Source: Hymenobacter sp. DG25B (GTDB taxonomy: Bacteria; Bacteroidota; Bacteroidia; Cytophagales; Hymenobacteraceae). Taken from it: a stretch of DNA of 64,000 nt. The position numbers were made by a program, and so were the translations under genes. The stretch's first letter is position 1. Every line of letters begins with the position of its first letter. The notes below the pieces were generated by a model that was not told the DNA's origin, searched no databases, and saw nothing but the letters and a program-made list of their open reading frames with translations. This document shows, in pieces, positions 20,901-29,611 of the stretch. The stretch lies in assembly GCF_000801315.1 (NCBI RefSeq), contig NZ_CP010054.1, positions 2,046,001 through 2,110,000 on the forward strand, written 5' to 3'.

Positions 20901-22308
20901 ACTGGTAGATACGCTCAACGCCCTGCTGGAATCCATTGCCTCGCCGGTACTGGAAGTATCGCGCGTGGTACGGGCCATTTCGGAAGGTGACCTGACCCAG
21001 CGTGTGGAAGTACCCACCGCCGGCGACATCCTGGCCATGTCCGATGCGCTTAACCTTGCCGTTGAAAACCTGAACGAGCTGCTGGGCGAAATCAATGACT
21101 CCTCGCTGGTAGTAGGAACTTCCTCGGAAGAAATGGCCGGCAAAGGTCAGGAGATGAGCCGGGTAACCGTCGACGTGGCTTTGGCCATGCAGCAGATGGC
21201 AGAAGGTGCTCAAAACCAGGCTTTGAAAACCGACCAGGCCTTTAAGCTGATTGAAGAAATCATGCAGGCCACCAAGGAAACGGCCGGCAAAGCAGACGTG
21301 GTAAACAAATCAGCTATCCTGGGTGAGCAAACCTCGCAGCTGGGTCTGAAAACGGTGGCCGAGGTGGTAAAGAACATGGAGGAAATCTCCAACGCGGCTG
21401 CGCAAACAGCCCGTACCATTGAAGTACTAAGCACCCGTTCCGGGGAAATCAGCAAGTCGCTGGGCGTTATCACGGACATTGCTTCGCAAACCAACCTGCT
21501 GGCACTGAACGCGGCCATCGAAGCAGCCCGCGCCGGGGAAGCCGGCCGTGGTTTTGCCGTAGTAGCCGAAGAAATCCGGAAACTGGCAGAAGGCTCCCGC
21601 AAATCGGCTAACGAAATTGCCACGCTGGTAGAGGATGTGAAGAAAGACACCATCTCGGCCGCCACTGCAATTTCAACCATGGAAGGGCGGGTACTGAAAG
21701 GCAAGAACGCTACGTTTGAAGCCTCCAGCGCCTTTAAAAACATTGCCACTTCCAGCGGTGAAACGCTGCGCACCTCCCGCGACATTCTCACAGCTACCGA
21801 GGTTCAGAAAACCTCCATTGGCGACGTAGTAAAGTACGTAGAGGAAGTAGTAGCCATTGCCGAGCAAACGGCATCCGGCACGCAGCAGGTGGCCGGTACC
21901 GCCAAGCAGCTGTCGTCGTCCATGCAGGAGCTCACGGCTTCCAGCCAGAAGCTGACTGACATTGCTGATGACCTGCAGGTAGGTTTGTCGGCCTTCCAGC
22001 TGATTGAGTACGTTGAGCCTGAGCCCGCCCCGGTACTGCGCCGCACGGTTCGCCGGGTAGAGCAGCCCGTGGCCAAAGTTGAGGCACCGGTTCGCCCGCG
22101 GCCTATGTCGCGCACTACCGCCCCGGCCGCCGCGCCTACCACGGTAAAACGGGAGCGTATGTCCGCCCAGCCTCGTCCGGAAGCGGCTAAAACGCCGGCG
22201 GCGCTTAAGGCTGAGCCGGCCACCAATGGCTCAGCTACCAAGGGCAAGGCTCCGGCCAAGGCAGCACCAGCGCAGAGTGGTAAAGGCAAAAAATCAACGT
22301 CTAAATAA
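17962..22308 (+). CDS. Soluble methyl-accepting transducer with tandem HAMP repeats
   Basis: The 1448 residues contain no membrane segment. After a low-complexity Ser/Thr/Ala leader (to ~75) comes a HAMP-like unit ([15 protein letters not shown]), a divergent one, then nine 92-residue repeats (~211-1038). Each repeat has an EVTRVAxEVG...GGQA part, a WKxLTDNVN part and a VATAVAxGDL(S/T)QK part. A chemoreceptor signalling domain follows, with the hairpin tip at ~1171-1210 ([35 protein letters not shown]). The end is a disordered Pro/Ala/Lys tail with no CheR-tethering pentapeptide. The same 92-residue HAMP repeat is known from fungal group III (Nik1/Os-1) histidine kinases and bacterial relatives, where it senses osmotic or other cytosolic cues. 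As first gene of the che operon it is the likely input. The ATG at 17962 was chosen because the promoter element lies upstream of it. Confidence 0.93.
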   Translation: MASGKNSRSTSTTASAVKPADADQAATATTTRRGGSAASSEPASQLSTPGSNSTRKRGVARGITDEQDPEYVNEQLNRVLYALDAFKKGDVSVRLTKQNDDIFAEIAEAYNSMVEMIGGVGGEVSRISKVAGVEGNLKARASAENAAGFWRDMINNINGLVDSIAVPVLEVGKVLKNISKGNLDESFQIPVSGDFKVMAETINKTIDNLNVFAGEVTRVAQEVGTEGKLGGQASVPNVGGIWKELTDNVNNMASNLTSQVRDIANVATAVAKGDLTQKITVDVKGELLQLKQNLNQMVDSLNLFAGEVTRVAQEVGTEGKLGGQASVPNVGGVWKDLTDNVNNMASNLTSQVRDIANVATAVAKGDLSQKITVDVKGELLQLKQNLNQMVDSLNLFAGEVTRVAQEVGTEGRLGGQAVVPNVGGVWKELTDNVNNMASNLTSQVRDIANVATAVARGDLSQKITVDVKGELLQLKQNLNQMVDSLNLFAGEVTRVALEVGAEGKLGGQASVPNVAGVWKELTDNVNYMASNLTSQVRDIANVATAVARGDLSQKMTVNVKGEILELKNILNQMVDSLNIFAGEVTRVAREVGTEGKLGGQANVPRVGGTWKELTDNVNTMASNLTSQVRDIANVATAVAKGDLTQKITVDVKGELLDLKNILNQMVDSLNIFAGEVTRVAREVGTEGILGGQANVPNVSGTWKDLTDNVNTMASNLTSQVRDIANVATAVARGDLSQKIKVDVKGELLQLKENLNQMVDSLNTFGDEVTRVAREVGTEGKLGGQAVVPNVRGTWKDLTDNVNFMAASLTSQVRDIANVTTAVARGDLSQKVSVDVKGELLDLKDNINRMVDSLNIFAGEVTRVAQEVGTEGRLGGQANVPSVSGVWKDLTDNVNTMASNLTTQVRGIVKVVTAVSKGDLTQKLTLEAKGEVAELADTINRMVDDLNRLAVEVSRVAKVAGVEGKLTERATVGGVSGSWKELVDTLNALLESIASPVLEVSRVVRAISEGDLTQRVEVPTAGDILAMSDALNLAVENLNELLGEINDSSLVVGTSSEEMAGKGQEMSRVTVDVALAMQQMAEGAQNQALKTDQAFKLIEEIMQATKETAGKADVVNKSAILGEQTSQLGLKTVAEVVKNMEEISNAAAQTARTIEVLSTRSGEISKSLGVITDIASQTNLLALNAAIEAARAGEAGRGFAVVAEEIRKLAEGSRKSANEIATLVEDVKKDTISAATAISTMEGRVLKGKNATFEASSAFKNIATSSGETLRTSRDILTATEVQKTSIGDVVKYVEEVVAIAEQTASGTQQVAGTAKQLSSSMQELTASSQKLTDIADDLQVGLSAFQLIEYVEPEPAPVLRRTVRRVEQPVAKVEAPVRPRPMSRTTAPAAAPTTVKRERMSAQPRPEAAKTPAALKAEPATNGSATKGKAPAKAAPAQSGKGKKSTSK
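18592..21075 (+). repeat. Nine tandem 276-bp repeats encoding HAMP units
   Basis: The repeat starts fall at 18592, 18868, 19144, 19420, 19696, 19972, 20248, 20524 and 20800, an exact 276-base period (92 codons). Units 1-8 are very similar in protein sequence; unit 9 is divergent ([13 protein letters not shown]). Each unit joins a canonical and a divergent HAMP half. The array is in frame throughout. Confidence 0.95.
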
Positions 22309-22317
22309 ATTCGGACT

Positions 22318-22352
22318 CCTACGCTGCTTTCATCTACTGGAAGCAGCGTAGG
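22318..22352 (+). promoter_or_regulatory. Hairpin between the receptor gene and cheW
   Basis: A 12-bp perfect stem (CCTACGCTGCTT / AAGCAGCGTAGG) with an 11-base loop is followed by TTTTCCAGTTTTC. It could be a partial terminator or an mRNA processing/stability element that lowers expression of the che genes relative to the receptor. Confidence 0.5.
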
Positions 22353-22370
22353 TTTTCCAGTTTTCAAGCT

Positions 22371-22910
22371 ATGGTTCAAACAGAAAGCAGCGGCGAACGG
22401 AAGCCTATTGTGCAGGAAGCGCTGGTGCAGCTGATTGTTTTCCGCCTGGGCACAGAGGAATACGGTGTGCGCATTGAGCAGGTGAAGGAGGTAACCATCA
22501 CTCCGGACATTGCCCGCATGCCCAAAACCCCGGCCTTCGTGAAAGGCATTGCCAACCTGCGCGGCGACATCATTGCTATTATTGATCTGGAAGAGCGGTT
22601 TGGCCTGCGCCGGGGCAAAAATGACCTTAGCACGGGCATCACTTATACGCTGGCCATTGAAGCCCACGACTATACCATTGGTATTGTAGTACGCGAGGTG
22701 CCGCAGCCGCTTTCCTTGCCGGTATCCGCCATTGAGCGGGCGCCGGAGTTCCTGCAGGACAGCAATATTCAGGAGAAGTATATCGAGGGCATTGCCCGCT
22801 TCGACAGCCGCATCATCATTGTTCTGGATATGATGAAGCTGCTGACGCCGTCGGAAATCATGCAATTAAACCCCCGGGCGGAATCTTCTACCGCACGCAG
22901 CCGTACCTAG
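22371..22910 (+). CDS. cheW: Chemotaxis adaptor CheW
   Basis: The 179-residue protein is a single CheW domain that links the receptor to CheA. It shows the family pattern: LIVFRLGTEEYGVRIEQVKEV, RMPKTPAFVKGIANLRGDIIAIIDLEERFGL (the NLRG motif is diagnostic) and a C-terminal YIEGIARFDSRIIIVLDMMKLL. It lacks a signal peptide and is cytosolic. The extra ~20 residues at each end are hydrophilic. The gene starts 62 bases after the receptor gene, behind a hairpin, and is followed after 51 bases by cheY. Confidence 0.95.
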   Translation: MVQTESSGERKPIVQEALVQLIVFRLGTEEYGVRIEQVKEVTITPDIARMPKTPAFVKGIANLRGDIIAIIDLEERFGLRRGKNDLSTGITYTLAIEAHDYTIGIVVREVPQPLSLPVSAIERAPEFLQDSNIQEKYIEGIARFDSRIIIVLDMMKLLTPSEIMQLNPRAESSTARSRT

Positions 22911-22961
22911 GCCTACACGTTTTCCGCCCATCTCATTTTCTGACCGATTTACCCCAACTAT

Positions 22962-23423
22962 ATGAAAAACCGCATCCTCATCGTGGACGACTCGTTCTAC
23001 ATGCGCACGATGCTTAAGAATATGCTTACCGACGCCGGTTACGACGTGGTAGGCGAGGCAGCCAACGGGCAGCAGGCTCTGGAAATGGCCGCCGCTACCC
23101 GCCCTGACCTTATCACGCTGGACGTTATCCTGCCCGATAACACCGGTCTGGATGTGCTGAAAGGCATCCGGCAGGAGCAGCCTAATGTGCGCATTGTCAT
23201 GTGCAGCGCCGTGGGCCAGGAGGTGATTGTAAACGAAGCGCTGGAAAGCGGTGCCGCAGCCTACATCGTGAAGCCCTTCTCCGAAGAAAAAGTACTGGAA
23301 ATAGTAGGCAACATGCTGCAGCAGGCCAGTGATGAGGCGGCTACTGCCTCCGATGCTCCGGCCACTGACGCTACCGACACTGCCTCCTCCGACTCGTCGT
23401 CCGAGACTACGCCCCAGGCTTAG
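22962..23423 (+). CDS. cheY: Chemotaxis response regulator CheY
   Basis: The 153-residue protein is a stand-alone receiver domain. The acidic pair is in IVDDSFYMR (D9/D10), the phospho-acceptor Asp in LITLDVILPDNTGLD, the Ser/Thr position in VMCSAVGQ, and the conserved Lys in YIVKPFSEEKV. After the receiver there is a disordered tail of ~30 residues rich in Ala, Thr, Ser and Asp with no known function. It is the probable output of the operon. With no flagellar switch genes here, its target is unknown. Confidence 0.93.
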   Translation: MKNRILIVDDSFYMRTMLKNMLTDAGYDVVGEAANGQQALEMAAATRPDLITLDVILPDNTGLDVLKGIRQEQPNVRIVMCSAVGQEVIVNEALESGAAAYIVKPFSEEKVLEIVGNMLQQASDEAATASDAPATDATDTASSDSSSETTPQA

Positions 23424-23492
23424 TACTGATTTCCCTCTGCCTACGCTGAAACTGAAGCGTGGCGCAGCTTTCGCTTACTCCTCTCTTTTTAC

Positions 23493-24569
23493 GTGTCTCG
23501 TATCACCGAACCTTTAGCTATTCTGCTCGGCGAACTTCCTGGCCTTACCCGGCTGGCGTTGGCAAAGCTGCTGGCGGCTACCCCCCATGTGCGGGTAGTA
23601 GGCACAGCGCTGAGTGGCGAGGATCTGGTGCGTAAAGCCCGCGCCCTGCGGCCGGATCTGGTTATTGCCGGCGAAGCCGTACTGCCGGGGTTGAACCAGC
23701 TGGCCACGCACAGCCCCGTACCGGTGCTGCTGTATGCTAACGCTGTTCCGCAGCCCGGCATGATGCAGGAGGCGGCTCGCTGGGGAGTATATGATTACCT
23801 GACTCCTTTGCTGCCGGATGGCCATCCGCTGGCCGCCGCACAGCATACGGAGCTGCGCCGCAAAGTGCAGATGGTACGTCCCCGACAGCTGATTTCCCGA
23901 CTCGGCAAGACGGCCACCTCCATCTTTGCTCCCCCGCGTGGCATTATTGTGCTGGGAGGTTCCACCGGTGGTGCCAGCGCCGTAGAGCGGGTGGTAAGAG
24001 GCTTCTCGCCCAACCTGCGGCAGGCTGTGCTGGTAGCCGTGCATCTGCCCGCGCAGTTCACTAGTTCATTTGTGGAGCGCCTGCGCCGGATTTCTCCCTT
24101 GCCCGTGGAAGTTGCCGGGGCCGGTTCCCGCCTGGAAGCCGGCCGGATTCTGGTGGCACCCGGAGGGCATAATATGGTGGTGCGGCCGGTTACGGGTGGC
24201 CCTTGGCTGGCTTGGCAAACGGAGTTTGCCGCCGATTCTGCCAGCCCCTCTGATGTTCCTTCCGTGGATATGCTCATGTCCTCTGCGGCCCGCGCTATGG
24301 GCCGTAAGGTGATAGGCGTTGTGCTGAGCGGGTTGGGGCGCGACGGAGCTCTGGGGGCACAGGCAGTGCAGCAGCATGGCGGAATGGTCATTGCCCAGGA
24401 TGAAGCTTCGGCCGCCGTTTTTGGGATGCCGAAGGCCGTAATCCAGGGCGGGCATGCTTCCCAGGTGCTGCCGGTACAAGAAATTTCCGAGTTTATCAAC
24501 CGCTATTTGTCGCCGGTAGTTACGCCGCGGCCTAGCCGGTATTCCTTATCTCAGGCCACCAATCTATGA
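23493..24569 (+). CDS. cheB: Chemoreceptor methylesterase CheB with degenerate receiver domain
   Basis: The 358 residues have a receiver-like N-terminus (1-~125) and a methylesterase domain (~148-345). The catalytic triad is present: Ser157 in GGSTGGAS, His184 in AVHLPAQF and Asp284 in SGLGRDGALG. In the receiver, the Asp that should be phosphorylated is Gly60 (PDLVIAGEAVLPG), the usual acidic pair is reduced to LLGELPG, and the conserved Lys is missing in YDYLTPLLP. The domain therefore cannot work by the normal phosphorylation switch. The start is GTG at 23493, as the first codon before the conserved strand. The last four bases overlap cheA (ATGA), indicating translational coupling. CheB removes methyl (or amide) groups from receptor Glu/Gln; no CheR partner lies nearby. 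Confidence 0.92.
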   Translation: MSRITEPLAILLGELPGLTRLALAKLLAATPHVRVVGTALSGEDLVRKARALRPDLVIAGEAVLPGLNQLATHSPVPVLLYANAVPQPGMMQEAARWGVYDYLTPLLPDGHPLAAAQHTELRRKVQMVRPRQLISRLGKTATSIFAPPRGIIVLGGSTGGASAVERVVRGFSPNLRQAVLVAVHLPAQFTSSFVERLRRISPLPVEVAGAGSRLEAGRILVAPGGHNMVVRPVTGGPWLAWQTEFAADSASPSDVPSVDMLMSSAARAMGRKVIGVVLSGLGRDGALGAQAVQQHGGMVIAQDEASAAVFGMPKAVIQGGHASQVLPVQEISEFINRYLSPVVTPRPSRYSLSQATNL

Positions 24570-26194
24570 GGTCACGGGAGCAGGAGTACCGCGAAATTTT
24601 TATGGCCGAGGCGCTCGAGTATTACGACGCCATGAGCCGCCACATTAGTGAGCTGGAAAAGAACCCGCAGAGCGAACAGGCTCTGAACGAGTTGTTCCGC
24701 CTGATGCACAACCTCAAGGCCAATGCCCGCGCCATGGGCTTTATGGATCTGGGGGAAGTGGCGCACCGGATGGAAACCATCTTTGGGTTGATCCGAAGCA
24801 AGGAAAGGGTGTTTTCCGGCTCTATCACCAAAGTACTGTTCTCCGGTATCGATACTATTGGGACTATGGTTCGCGCTATCGGCGAAAACCAGGAGCAGCC
24901 CAATGCTGAGAACTTGCTGGATAACCTAGACCGCCTGGTACGGGGGGAGGAACCTATCCTCACCGATGAAGAAGTAGCCGTTGATGACGCCCGCAAGCTG
25001 GAGCTGTCTGACCTCGTCTATATTCAGATCAAAAAGCTTGACCACCTGCTGAACCTGGTAGGGGAGCTGATTATTGACCGGGACCGAATCTTTACGTTGG
25101 GGCAGGAGATTGGTAATCCGGCTCTGCAATCAGCGGCGGCCCACCTGTACCGCATTGCCGATGAGTTGCAGTACAGCGTGATGGATGCCCGCCTGGTAAA
25201 CGTAGGCTCGCTTTTCAACAAGTTTCCCCGCGTGGTGCGCGACGTGGCTACCACGGAGCATAAGGAAGTTAACCTGAGCATCAGCGGACAGGATATTCAG
25301 ATTGACCGCAACATCCTGCAGATTATCACGGACTCCTTGCTGCACCTGGTGCGCAACGCCATTGGGCACGGCATCGAAACGCCGGAGGAGCGCACCAAGG
25401 CCGGCAAATCCCCGGTGGGAGAGGTAGCCCTGGAAGCGGCCATTGAGCGCGACGACGTGCTGATTCAGGTGCGCGACGACGGCCGCGGCATTGATGTAGA
25501 AAAAGTAAGAAGTAAAGCCGTTTCCCGCGGCTTGCTGAATGCCCAAACCGCGGCCTCTCTGAGTGCCCCGGCGGTGCGCGCTCTGCTCTTCGAGCCTGGC
25601 TTCTCCATGGCCGAGGAAGTAACCGAAATATCGGGCCGGGGCGTGGGCCTGGATGTAGTCAAGCTGGCCATCGACTCTATGGGCGGGCAATTGCGCGTCG
25701 ATTCTGAGTTAGGCAAAGGCACTACGTTTACTCTGGTACTACCTACTTCCATTGCGGTGAAAGGGGCTTTGCTCTTCGAACTGGAAGAACGCAGCTACGC
25801 GCTGCTGCTCATGCACATCGACTCCGTAGTATCGCTCTGGCCCGAGGAGCTGCATGTGGTGGGTGGGATGCTGCTGGCCGAGGTGCAAGGCGAGAATGTA
25901 CCGGTAGTGAGCCTGCGCCAGCTACTGCATGGGGGCGATGAAAACCTGCCCGCCGCCGACACCGAAGAACTCATCGGGCGGCAGGATATCATCATCGTCA
26001 ACTACAACAACCGCCGGTTGGGCCTTATCGTCGACCGGTTTTTGCGCCAGCAAAACATTGTGATTAAACCCATGACGCAACCCCTCGATACAATTGATTT
26101 GTTTGGAGGAGTTACGCTGCTGGGTAACGGGCAGGTATGCCTGGTGTTAGATGTTCCGGCACTAACACGGGTATTTCTAGCTAAACGACCTTAA
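24566..26194 (+). CDS. cheA: Chemotaxis histidine kinase CheA, short form
   Basis: The 542 residues have the order P1 (HPt, 1-~110, phospho-acceptor His48 in RLMHNLKANARAMGF), P3 dimerisation (from ~150), P4 HATPase (HLVRNAIGHGIE, IQVRDDGRGID, GRGVGLDVV) and a CheW-like P5 (~400-542). The CheY-binding P2 domain between P1 and P3 is absent, leaving only a short acidic linker (LTDEEVAVDDARK). Canonical CheA proteins are about 650 residues. The N-box has Gly where Asp is usual (NAIGHGIE for NAxDHGIE), but the ATP-contacting Asn and the His are kept. Translation is coupled to cheB by the 4-base overlap. The absence of P2 suggests that P1 may phosphorylate CheY with little docking. Confidence 0.94.
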   Translation: MRSREQEYREIFMAEALEYYDAMSRHISELEKNPQSEQALNELFRLMHNLKANARAMGFMDLGEVAHRMETIFGLIRSKERVFSGSITKVLFSGIDTIGTMVRAIGENQEQPNAENLLDNLDRLVRGEEPILTDEEVAVDDARKLELSDLVYIQIKKLDHLLNLVGELIIDRDRIFTLGQEIGNPALQSAAAHLYRIADELQYSVMDARLVNVGSLFNKFPRVVRDVATTEHKEVNLSISGQDIQIDRNILQIITDSLLHLVRNAIGHGIETPEERTKAGKSPVGEVALEAAIERDDVLIQVRDDGRGIDVEKVRSKAVSRGLLNAQTAASLSAPAVRALLFEPGFSMAEEVTEISGRGVGLDVVKLAIDSMGGQLRVDSELGKGTTFTLVLPTSIAVKGALLFELEERSYALLLMHIDSVVSLWPEELHVVGGMLLAEVQGENVPVVSLRQLLHGGDENLPAADTEELIGRQDIIIVNYNNRRLGLIVDRFLRQQNIVIKPMTQPLDTIDLFGGVTLLGNGQVCLVLDVPALTRVFLAKRP

Positions 26195-26253
26195 CCTACG
26201 TATTGCAGATGCCGCTGCCCTTATATCAGGGTAATGGTTAACCGAATGATAGT

Positions 26254-26892
26254 ATGGAGTTGCACATGACGGAACTGGAGCGAGATATCATCCGTGAGAT
26301 TCTCAACATCGGCCTGGCTCGGGCGGCAGATTCGTTTGCCGTTATTGCCCAGGAGAAGGTGCTCCTGGAGGTGCCCAACCTTGATTTGATGCCGTTGGAG
26401 AGTATGGTGGATCTGGTACGCAAGTATGAGAACACGCATAAAATCATCCAGTCCGACATTCGGGGGGACTTTCACGGCACCACGCTCATGCTCTTCTCGG
26501 GGCAGCACGTGCAGCGGCTGTCCAAAGTCTGCCTGCGGCTGGATGTGCCGGAATCGGTGGAGGTGAATGCCATGCAGGAGTCGTTGTTGCTGGAGATGAG
26601 CAACATCATCACGGGCGCTCTGGTAACGCAGCTGGCTAATATTCTGAAGGCCAATGTGTACGGCGCGCCGCCCGTTTCGCCTTCCGGTGATATTGCTAAT
26701 TCCCTGCAAGGCCTCATCATTCACAATCCGGGCTGGAAGCCGCTCATCTTCTCCGTTATCACGCAGTTTTCGGATCAGAACAACTCGGTAGAGCTGCCCC
26801 TGATGCTGTTTTTTGACCGCGACACTTTCGTCAAGATTCTCGAAATCATTCGCACTTATAATTTCCTGGGCGGCCCCAACCCGACGGAGTAA
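26254..26892 (+). CDS. cheC: CheY-phosphate phosphatase CheC
   Basis: The 212-residue protein matches CheC/CheX/FliY-type phosphatases, which dephosphorylate CheY-P. Both pseudo-symmetric active-site helices are visible: IREILNIGLARAADSF (E-x-x-N-I-G) near the start and LLEMSNIITGALVTQLANIL with a following PPV near residue 140. Two active helices are usual in CheC, while CheX has one on a different part of the sequence. A CheD partner is not seen in the window. It is the last gene of the operon. An upstream 59-base gap separates it from cheA. Confidence 0.88.
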   Translation: MELHMTELERDIIREILNIGLARAADSFAVIAQEKVLLEVPNLDLMPLESMVDLVRKYENTHKIIQSDIRGDFHGTTLMLFSGQHVQRLSKVCLRLDVPESVEVNAMQESLLLEMSNIITGALVTQLANILKANVYGAPPVSPSGDIANSLQGLIIHNPGWKPLIFSVITQFSDQNNSVELPLMLFFDRDTFVKILEIIRTYNFLGGPNPTE

Positions 26893-26928
26893 ACATCTGC
26901 CGGGGTCGTCGGACACACGTTTTTCCCT

Positions 26929-28014
26929 ATGTCTACATCCGCTCTCGATAACAAACTGGCCGGCTTCGACCCCAATGGGGTAGGTGATGCTTCCGGTGGC
27001 ATTTTTGGTTTGCCTTTCACGCTGGAGGAGGCCCAGCTGGTAGTAGTGCCCGTGCCGTGGGAAGTAACGGTATCGTACCAGGCGGGTACGGCGCAGGGCC
27101 CGGCCGCCATTCACGACGCCTCCATGCAGGTGGATCTGTATGATCCGGACGTGACGGACGCCTGGCGTCTGGGCATTGCCATGGAGGATCAGGACGCTGC
27201 CTGGGCCCAACAAAGCAACGAGCTGCGCACCCAGGCCGCCGACTATATCAATTGGCTGGAAGAAGGACAGCCGGCTACCGGCGCTAAGAAATTTGCGGGC
27301 GTACCGGCGGCCGTTACGGCCAAAGGCAAAGAGCTGCTGGAGTGGCTGAAACAGAAAACCGGCGCTTATCTGGATGCCGGCAAAGCTGTGGTAGTACTGG
27401 GCGGCGACCACAGCACGCCGCTGGGCTACATGCACGCGCTGGCCGAGCGCCACGAGGAGTTCGGTATTCTGCAGATTGACGCGCACTGCGACCTACGCCC
27501 TTCCTATGAAGGCTTCGAGTACTCGCACGCCTCTATTATGTACAATGCCCTGAACGTTCCCCAGGTGAAAAAGCTGGTGCAGGTAGGCATCCGCGACCTG
27601 TGTCAGCAGGAAGCCGACCTCATTGCGCAATCGGGTGGCCGCGTGGTGATGTTCCACCACCGCTTCCTGCGCGACGAGATGTACGCCAAGAAATCCTGGA
27701 AGAAGATGTGCGGCAAAATCATTGCCCAGCTGCCCCAGAAGGTGTATCTGAGCTTTGATATTGATGGCCTCGACCCCAAGCTGTGCCCCGGCACCGGCAC
27801 GCCCGTGCCCGGCGGCCTGGAGTTTGAGGAAGCCCTGTACCTGATCCGTACCATTGTTCGCTCGGGCCGTACCATTATTGGCTGCGACCTGAACGAAGTG
27901 GCCCCCGGAGAAACCGACTGGAACGGCAACGTAGGGGCCCGGCTGCTGTACCAAATGTGCAACTGGATGGCGGTTTCCCAGGGCTTGCTGAAGGCCACGG
28001 GCATGCCCGCTTAG
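26929..28014 (+). CDS. Arginase/agmatinase family ureohydrolase
   Basis: The 361 residues carry the binuclear manganese motifs of the family in order: GGDHST, IDAHCDLR, and SFDIDGLDP, with the later EVAPGETDWNGNVGAR in place of the Glu-rich end. The family hydrolyses guanidino compounds, for example arginine, agmatine or formiminoglutamate, releasing urea or formamide. The N-terminal ~100 residues (GGIFGLPFTLEEAQLVVVPVPWEVTVSYQAGTAQGP) fit the agmatinase branch, but an insertion with a charged helix (~90-140) is longer than in classical SpeB. Substrate is therefore left open. The gene follows the che operon after 36 bases and could be transcribed with it by chance; a strong terminator closes the unit. 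Confidence 0.88.
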   Translation: MSTSALDNKLAGFDPNGVGDASGGIFGLPFTLEEAQLVVVPVPWEVTVSYQAGTAQGPAAIHDASMQVDLYDPDVTDAWRLGIAMEDQDAAWAQQSNELRTQAADYINWLEEGQPATGAKKFAGVPAAVTAKGKELLEWLKQKTGAYLDAGKAVVVLGGDHSTPLGYMHALAERHEEFGILQIDAHCDLRPSYEGFEYSHASIMYNALNVPQVKKLVQVGIRDLCQQEADLIAQSGGRVVMFHHRFLRDEMYAKKSWKKMCGKIIAQLPQKVYLSFDIDGLDPKLCPGTGTPVPGGLEFEEALYLIRTIVRSGRTIIGCDLNEVAPGETDWNGNVGARLLYQMCNWMAVSQGLLKATGMPA

Positions 28015-28040
28015 GCAAACGTTTGTTGCTGCTAAATGAT

Positions 28041-28080
28041 AAAAAAAGACCTGCTCAGGCTCCGGAGCAGGTCTTTTTTT
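28041..28080 (+). terminator. Terminator after the ureohydrolase gene
   Basis: An A-run, a GACCTGCTC / GAGCAGGTC stem and a run of seven T form a classical intrinsic terminator, probably for the whole che-ureohydrolase unit. Confidence 0.92.
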
Positions 28081-28193
28081 GTAAAGCTGCTGCCTCCGGC
28101 AATAACCCAAACGGCGCGGAAAGAGTACATTAGCCCGGCACTATATCCAGGGCCAGTGTTCTAACCTCTCTCCACTTCTTCAACTGTACGCAT

Positions 28194-28529
28194 ATGGGCT
28201 TTATACTCAAGTTTTTGCTGAGCGCCATTATTACCTACGTGCTGGCCAAGTTTCTGCCGGGCACGCATCTGGCGGGTTTCTCGGATGCCATTCTCCTGGT
28301 TTTGGTGCTGGCCGTTTTAAATGCGGTTCTCAAACCCATCCTCAAAATTCTGGGCTTCCCCATTACTATTCTCACACTGGGCCTGTTTCTGCTGGTGATT
28401 AACGCCGTTATTGTGCTGCTGGCCGACTGGATTCTGCCCGGCTTTAAGGTAGATGGTTTCCTGTCGGCGTTGCTGTTCAGCGTGGTGCTTTCGCTGGTAA
28501 CCTCCGTTATTGATATGGTTATTGACTAG
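28194..28529 (+). CDS. Phage holin family membrane protein (YvlD-like)
   Basis: The 111 residues hold four hydrophobic helices (about 5-22, 31-48, 58-75 and 89-108). The pattern matches the 4-TM 'phage holin family IV' or YvlD group (PF04020), including the conserved NAVLKPILKILGFPITILTLGLFLLVINA stretch of alternating Pro/Gly. The name is historical; these are chromosomal inner-membrane proteins of unknown function and no phage genes are near. It stands alone, with a terminator before and after. Confidence 0.9.
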   Translation: MGFILKFLLSAIITYVLAKFLPGTHLAGFSDAILLVLVLAVLNAVLKPILKILGFPITILTLGLFLLVINAVIVLLADWILPGFKVDGFLSALLFSVVLSLVTSVIDMVID

Positions 28530-28544
28530 AGAAAGAATCATCAT

Positions 28545-28597
28545 AAAAGCCGAAGTGGCGCCTGATTCAACCGGAGTCAGGCGCCACTTCGGCTTTT
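28545..28597. terminator. Bidirectional terminator between convergent genes
   Basis: A ~22-bp nearly perfect stem (AAAAGCCGAAGTGGCGCCTG and its complement) ends in T-rich tails on both strands, between the holin-like gene and the DUF4349 gene. Confidence 0.9.
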
Positions 28598-28601
28598 ACT
28601 T

Positions 28602-29456
28602 TTAGCCATTCAGCGCCGCCTTGTGGCGGTGCCAAAGCCAGAAGCCAATAGTCCCGAATACCCATAACGGCCAAATCGTAATCAAGCCCACCAGGAGGGA
28701 TGCCAGCAATTGCCAACCGCTATAAAAAGCTTCCACCACCCGGCTGCTCCAGGAAACCACCGGTGCATCCGGAATAGTCTCCGCAATGGGTTGATAGAGA
28801 CTTACCGTGATGGTGGAATATGCTACGGCATCATTTAGTGCTTTCAGGCGACTTTCCGTTGCTTCTATTTCTTCCCGTACCTCGCTCATTTTCACTTCAA
28901 CCTGCAGTATCTCCTTGATGCTCTTTGCGGTGGCTAACAATCCAACATATCGGGCTTCAACGGCCCGCTTGGTTCGTAAGCGTGCAGCTATATCAGCATG
29001 TTCGGCTGTTACGTCATCCGTATTTAACTTTTTCTCTTCCACGGTACCCAGCTTACAAATAGTAGCCAGCAGAGCCTGAAAGCGGGCAGGCTCCACCCGA
29101 ATCGTCATGTCGGTGCGCCATTGGCCGTTCTCGCGGTTTTCGGTGGCCGCACTTACAAAACCGCCTGTCTGTACGAGACTATCCAGCCGTGCACTAGCTT
29201 GACGCAGGTTATTCGTTTTTACGCGTAATTCTGCGTGGTAAACCAGTAGCCGGGCCGTTGGGGCAACGGCCAATTTGGGTTGTGAAGGAGGGGACTCAGC
29301 GCTTGCGCTCTTACTATTTTCCTCTGCGCTAAACCCGTCTGCAGATGTACTGGTTACTGGGGTATTTTCTGCTGCCTCTGACTCTTTGCTGTTTTGCTTG
29401 CTGCAACTGGCGCATAGCAAGACCAATCCTAGAAAAACATTCAGGTGAAGTTTCAT
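28602..29456 (-). CDS. DUF4349 domain-containing lipoprotein
   Basis: The 284 residues begin with a lipoprotein signal (FLGLVLLCAS then Cys18). Residues ~75-265 form the DUF4349 domain, with VYHAELRVKTNNL, TGGFVSAATENRENGQWRTDMTIRVEPARF and a coiled-coil region of charged heptads (~155-215). A hydrophobic helix near the C-terminus (~245-270, LLASLLVGLITIWPLWVFG) is followed by a short basic tail, so the domain is held between lipid anchor and membrane helix. Function is unknown; similar proteins are thought to act in the envelope. The linker after the Cys is rich in Ser, Glu and Ala. Confidence 0.9.
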   Translation of the reverse strand: MKLHLNVFLGLVLLCASCSKQNSKESEAAENTPVTSTSADGFSAEENSKSASAESPPSQPKLAVAPTARLLVYHAELRVKTNNLRQASARLDSLVQTGGFVSAATENRENGQWRTDMTIRVEPARFQALLATICKLGTVEEKKLNTDDVTAEHADIAARLRTKRAVEARYVGLLATAKSIKEILQVEVKMSEVREEIEATESRLKALNDAVAYSTITVSLYQPIAETIPDAPVVSWSSRVVEAFYSGWQLLASLLVGLITIWPLWVFGTIGFWLWHRHKAALNG

Positions 29457-29536
29457 GACCGTAAGGATTAAGTGAAAGTCTGGCTGCGCAGCCGCTTTCC
29501 TTTATGCCGATGTAAGGCTACGGTAACCCATAGGCA

Positions 29537-29572
29537 CAAAAAAACACCCGGGGTGAGCCGGGTGTTTTTTCT
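29537..29572 (-). terminator. Terminator after murA
   Basis: On the reverse strand an AACACCCGGCTC / CCCGGGTGTTT-type stem with a T-run follows the murA-side genes. The + strand also shows a T-run. Confidence 0.85.
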
Positions 29573-29611
29573 TGCTAGTGAGTAAAACCAGCTGAATCTT
29601 CTCTATTGGGC

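Noticed and set aside
18592..21075. CRISPR-like repetition
   Set aside because: The period is 276 bases, the copies are contiguous without spacers, and they encode HAMP domains in frame.
28194..28529. Prophage marker because of the 'holin' name
   Set aside because: No phage structural or lysis genes lie nearby, and this small membrane family is common on chromosomes.
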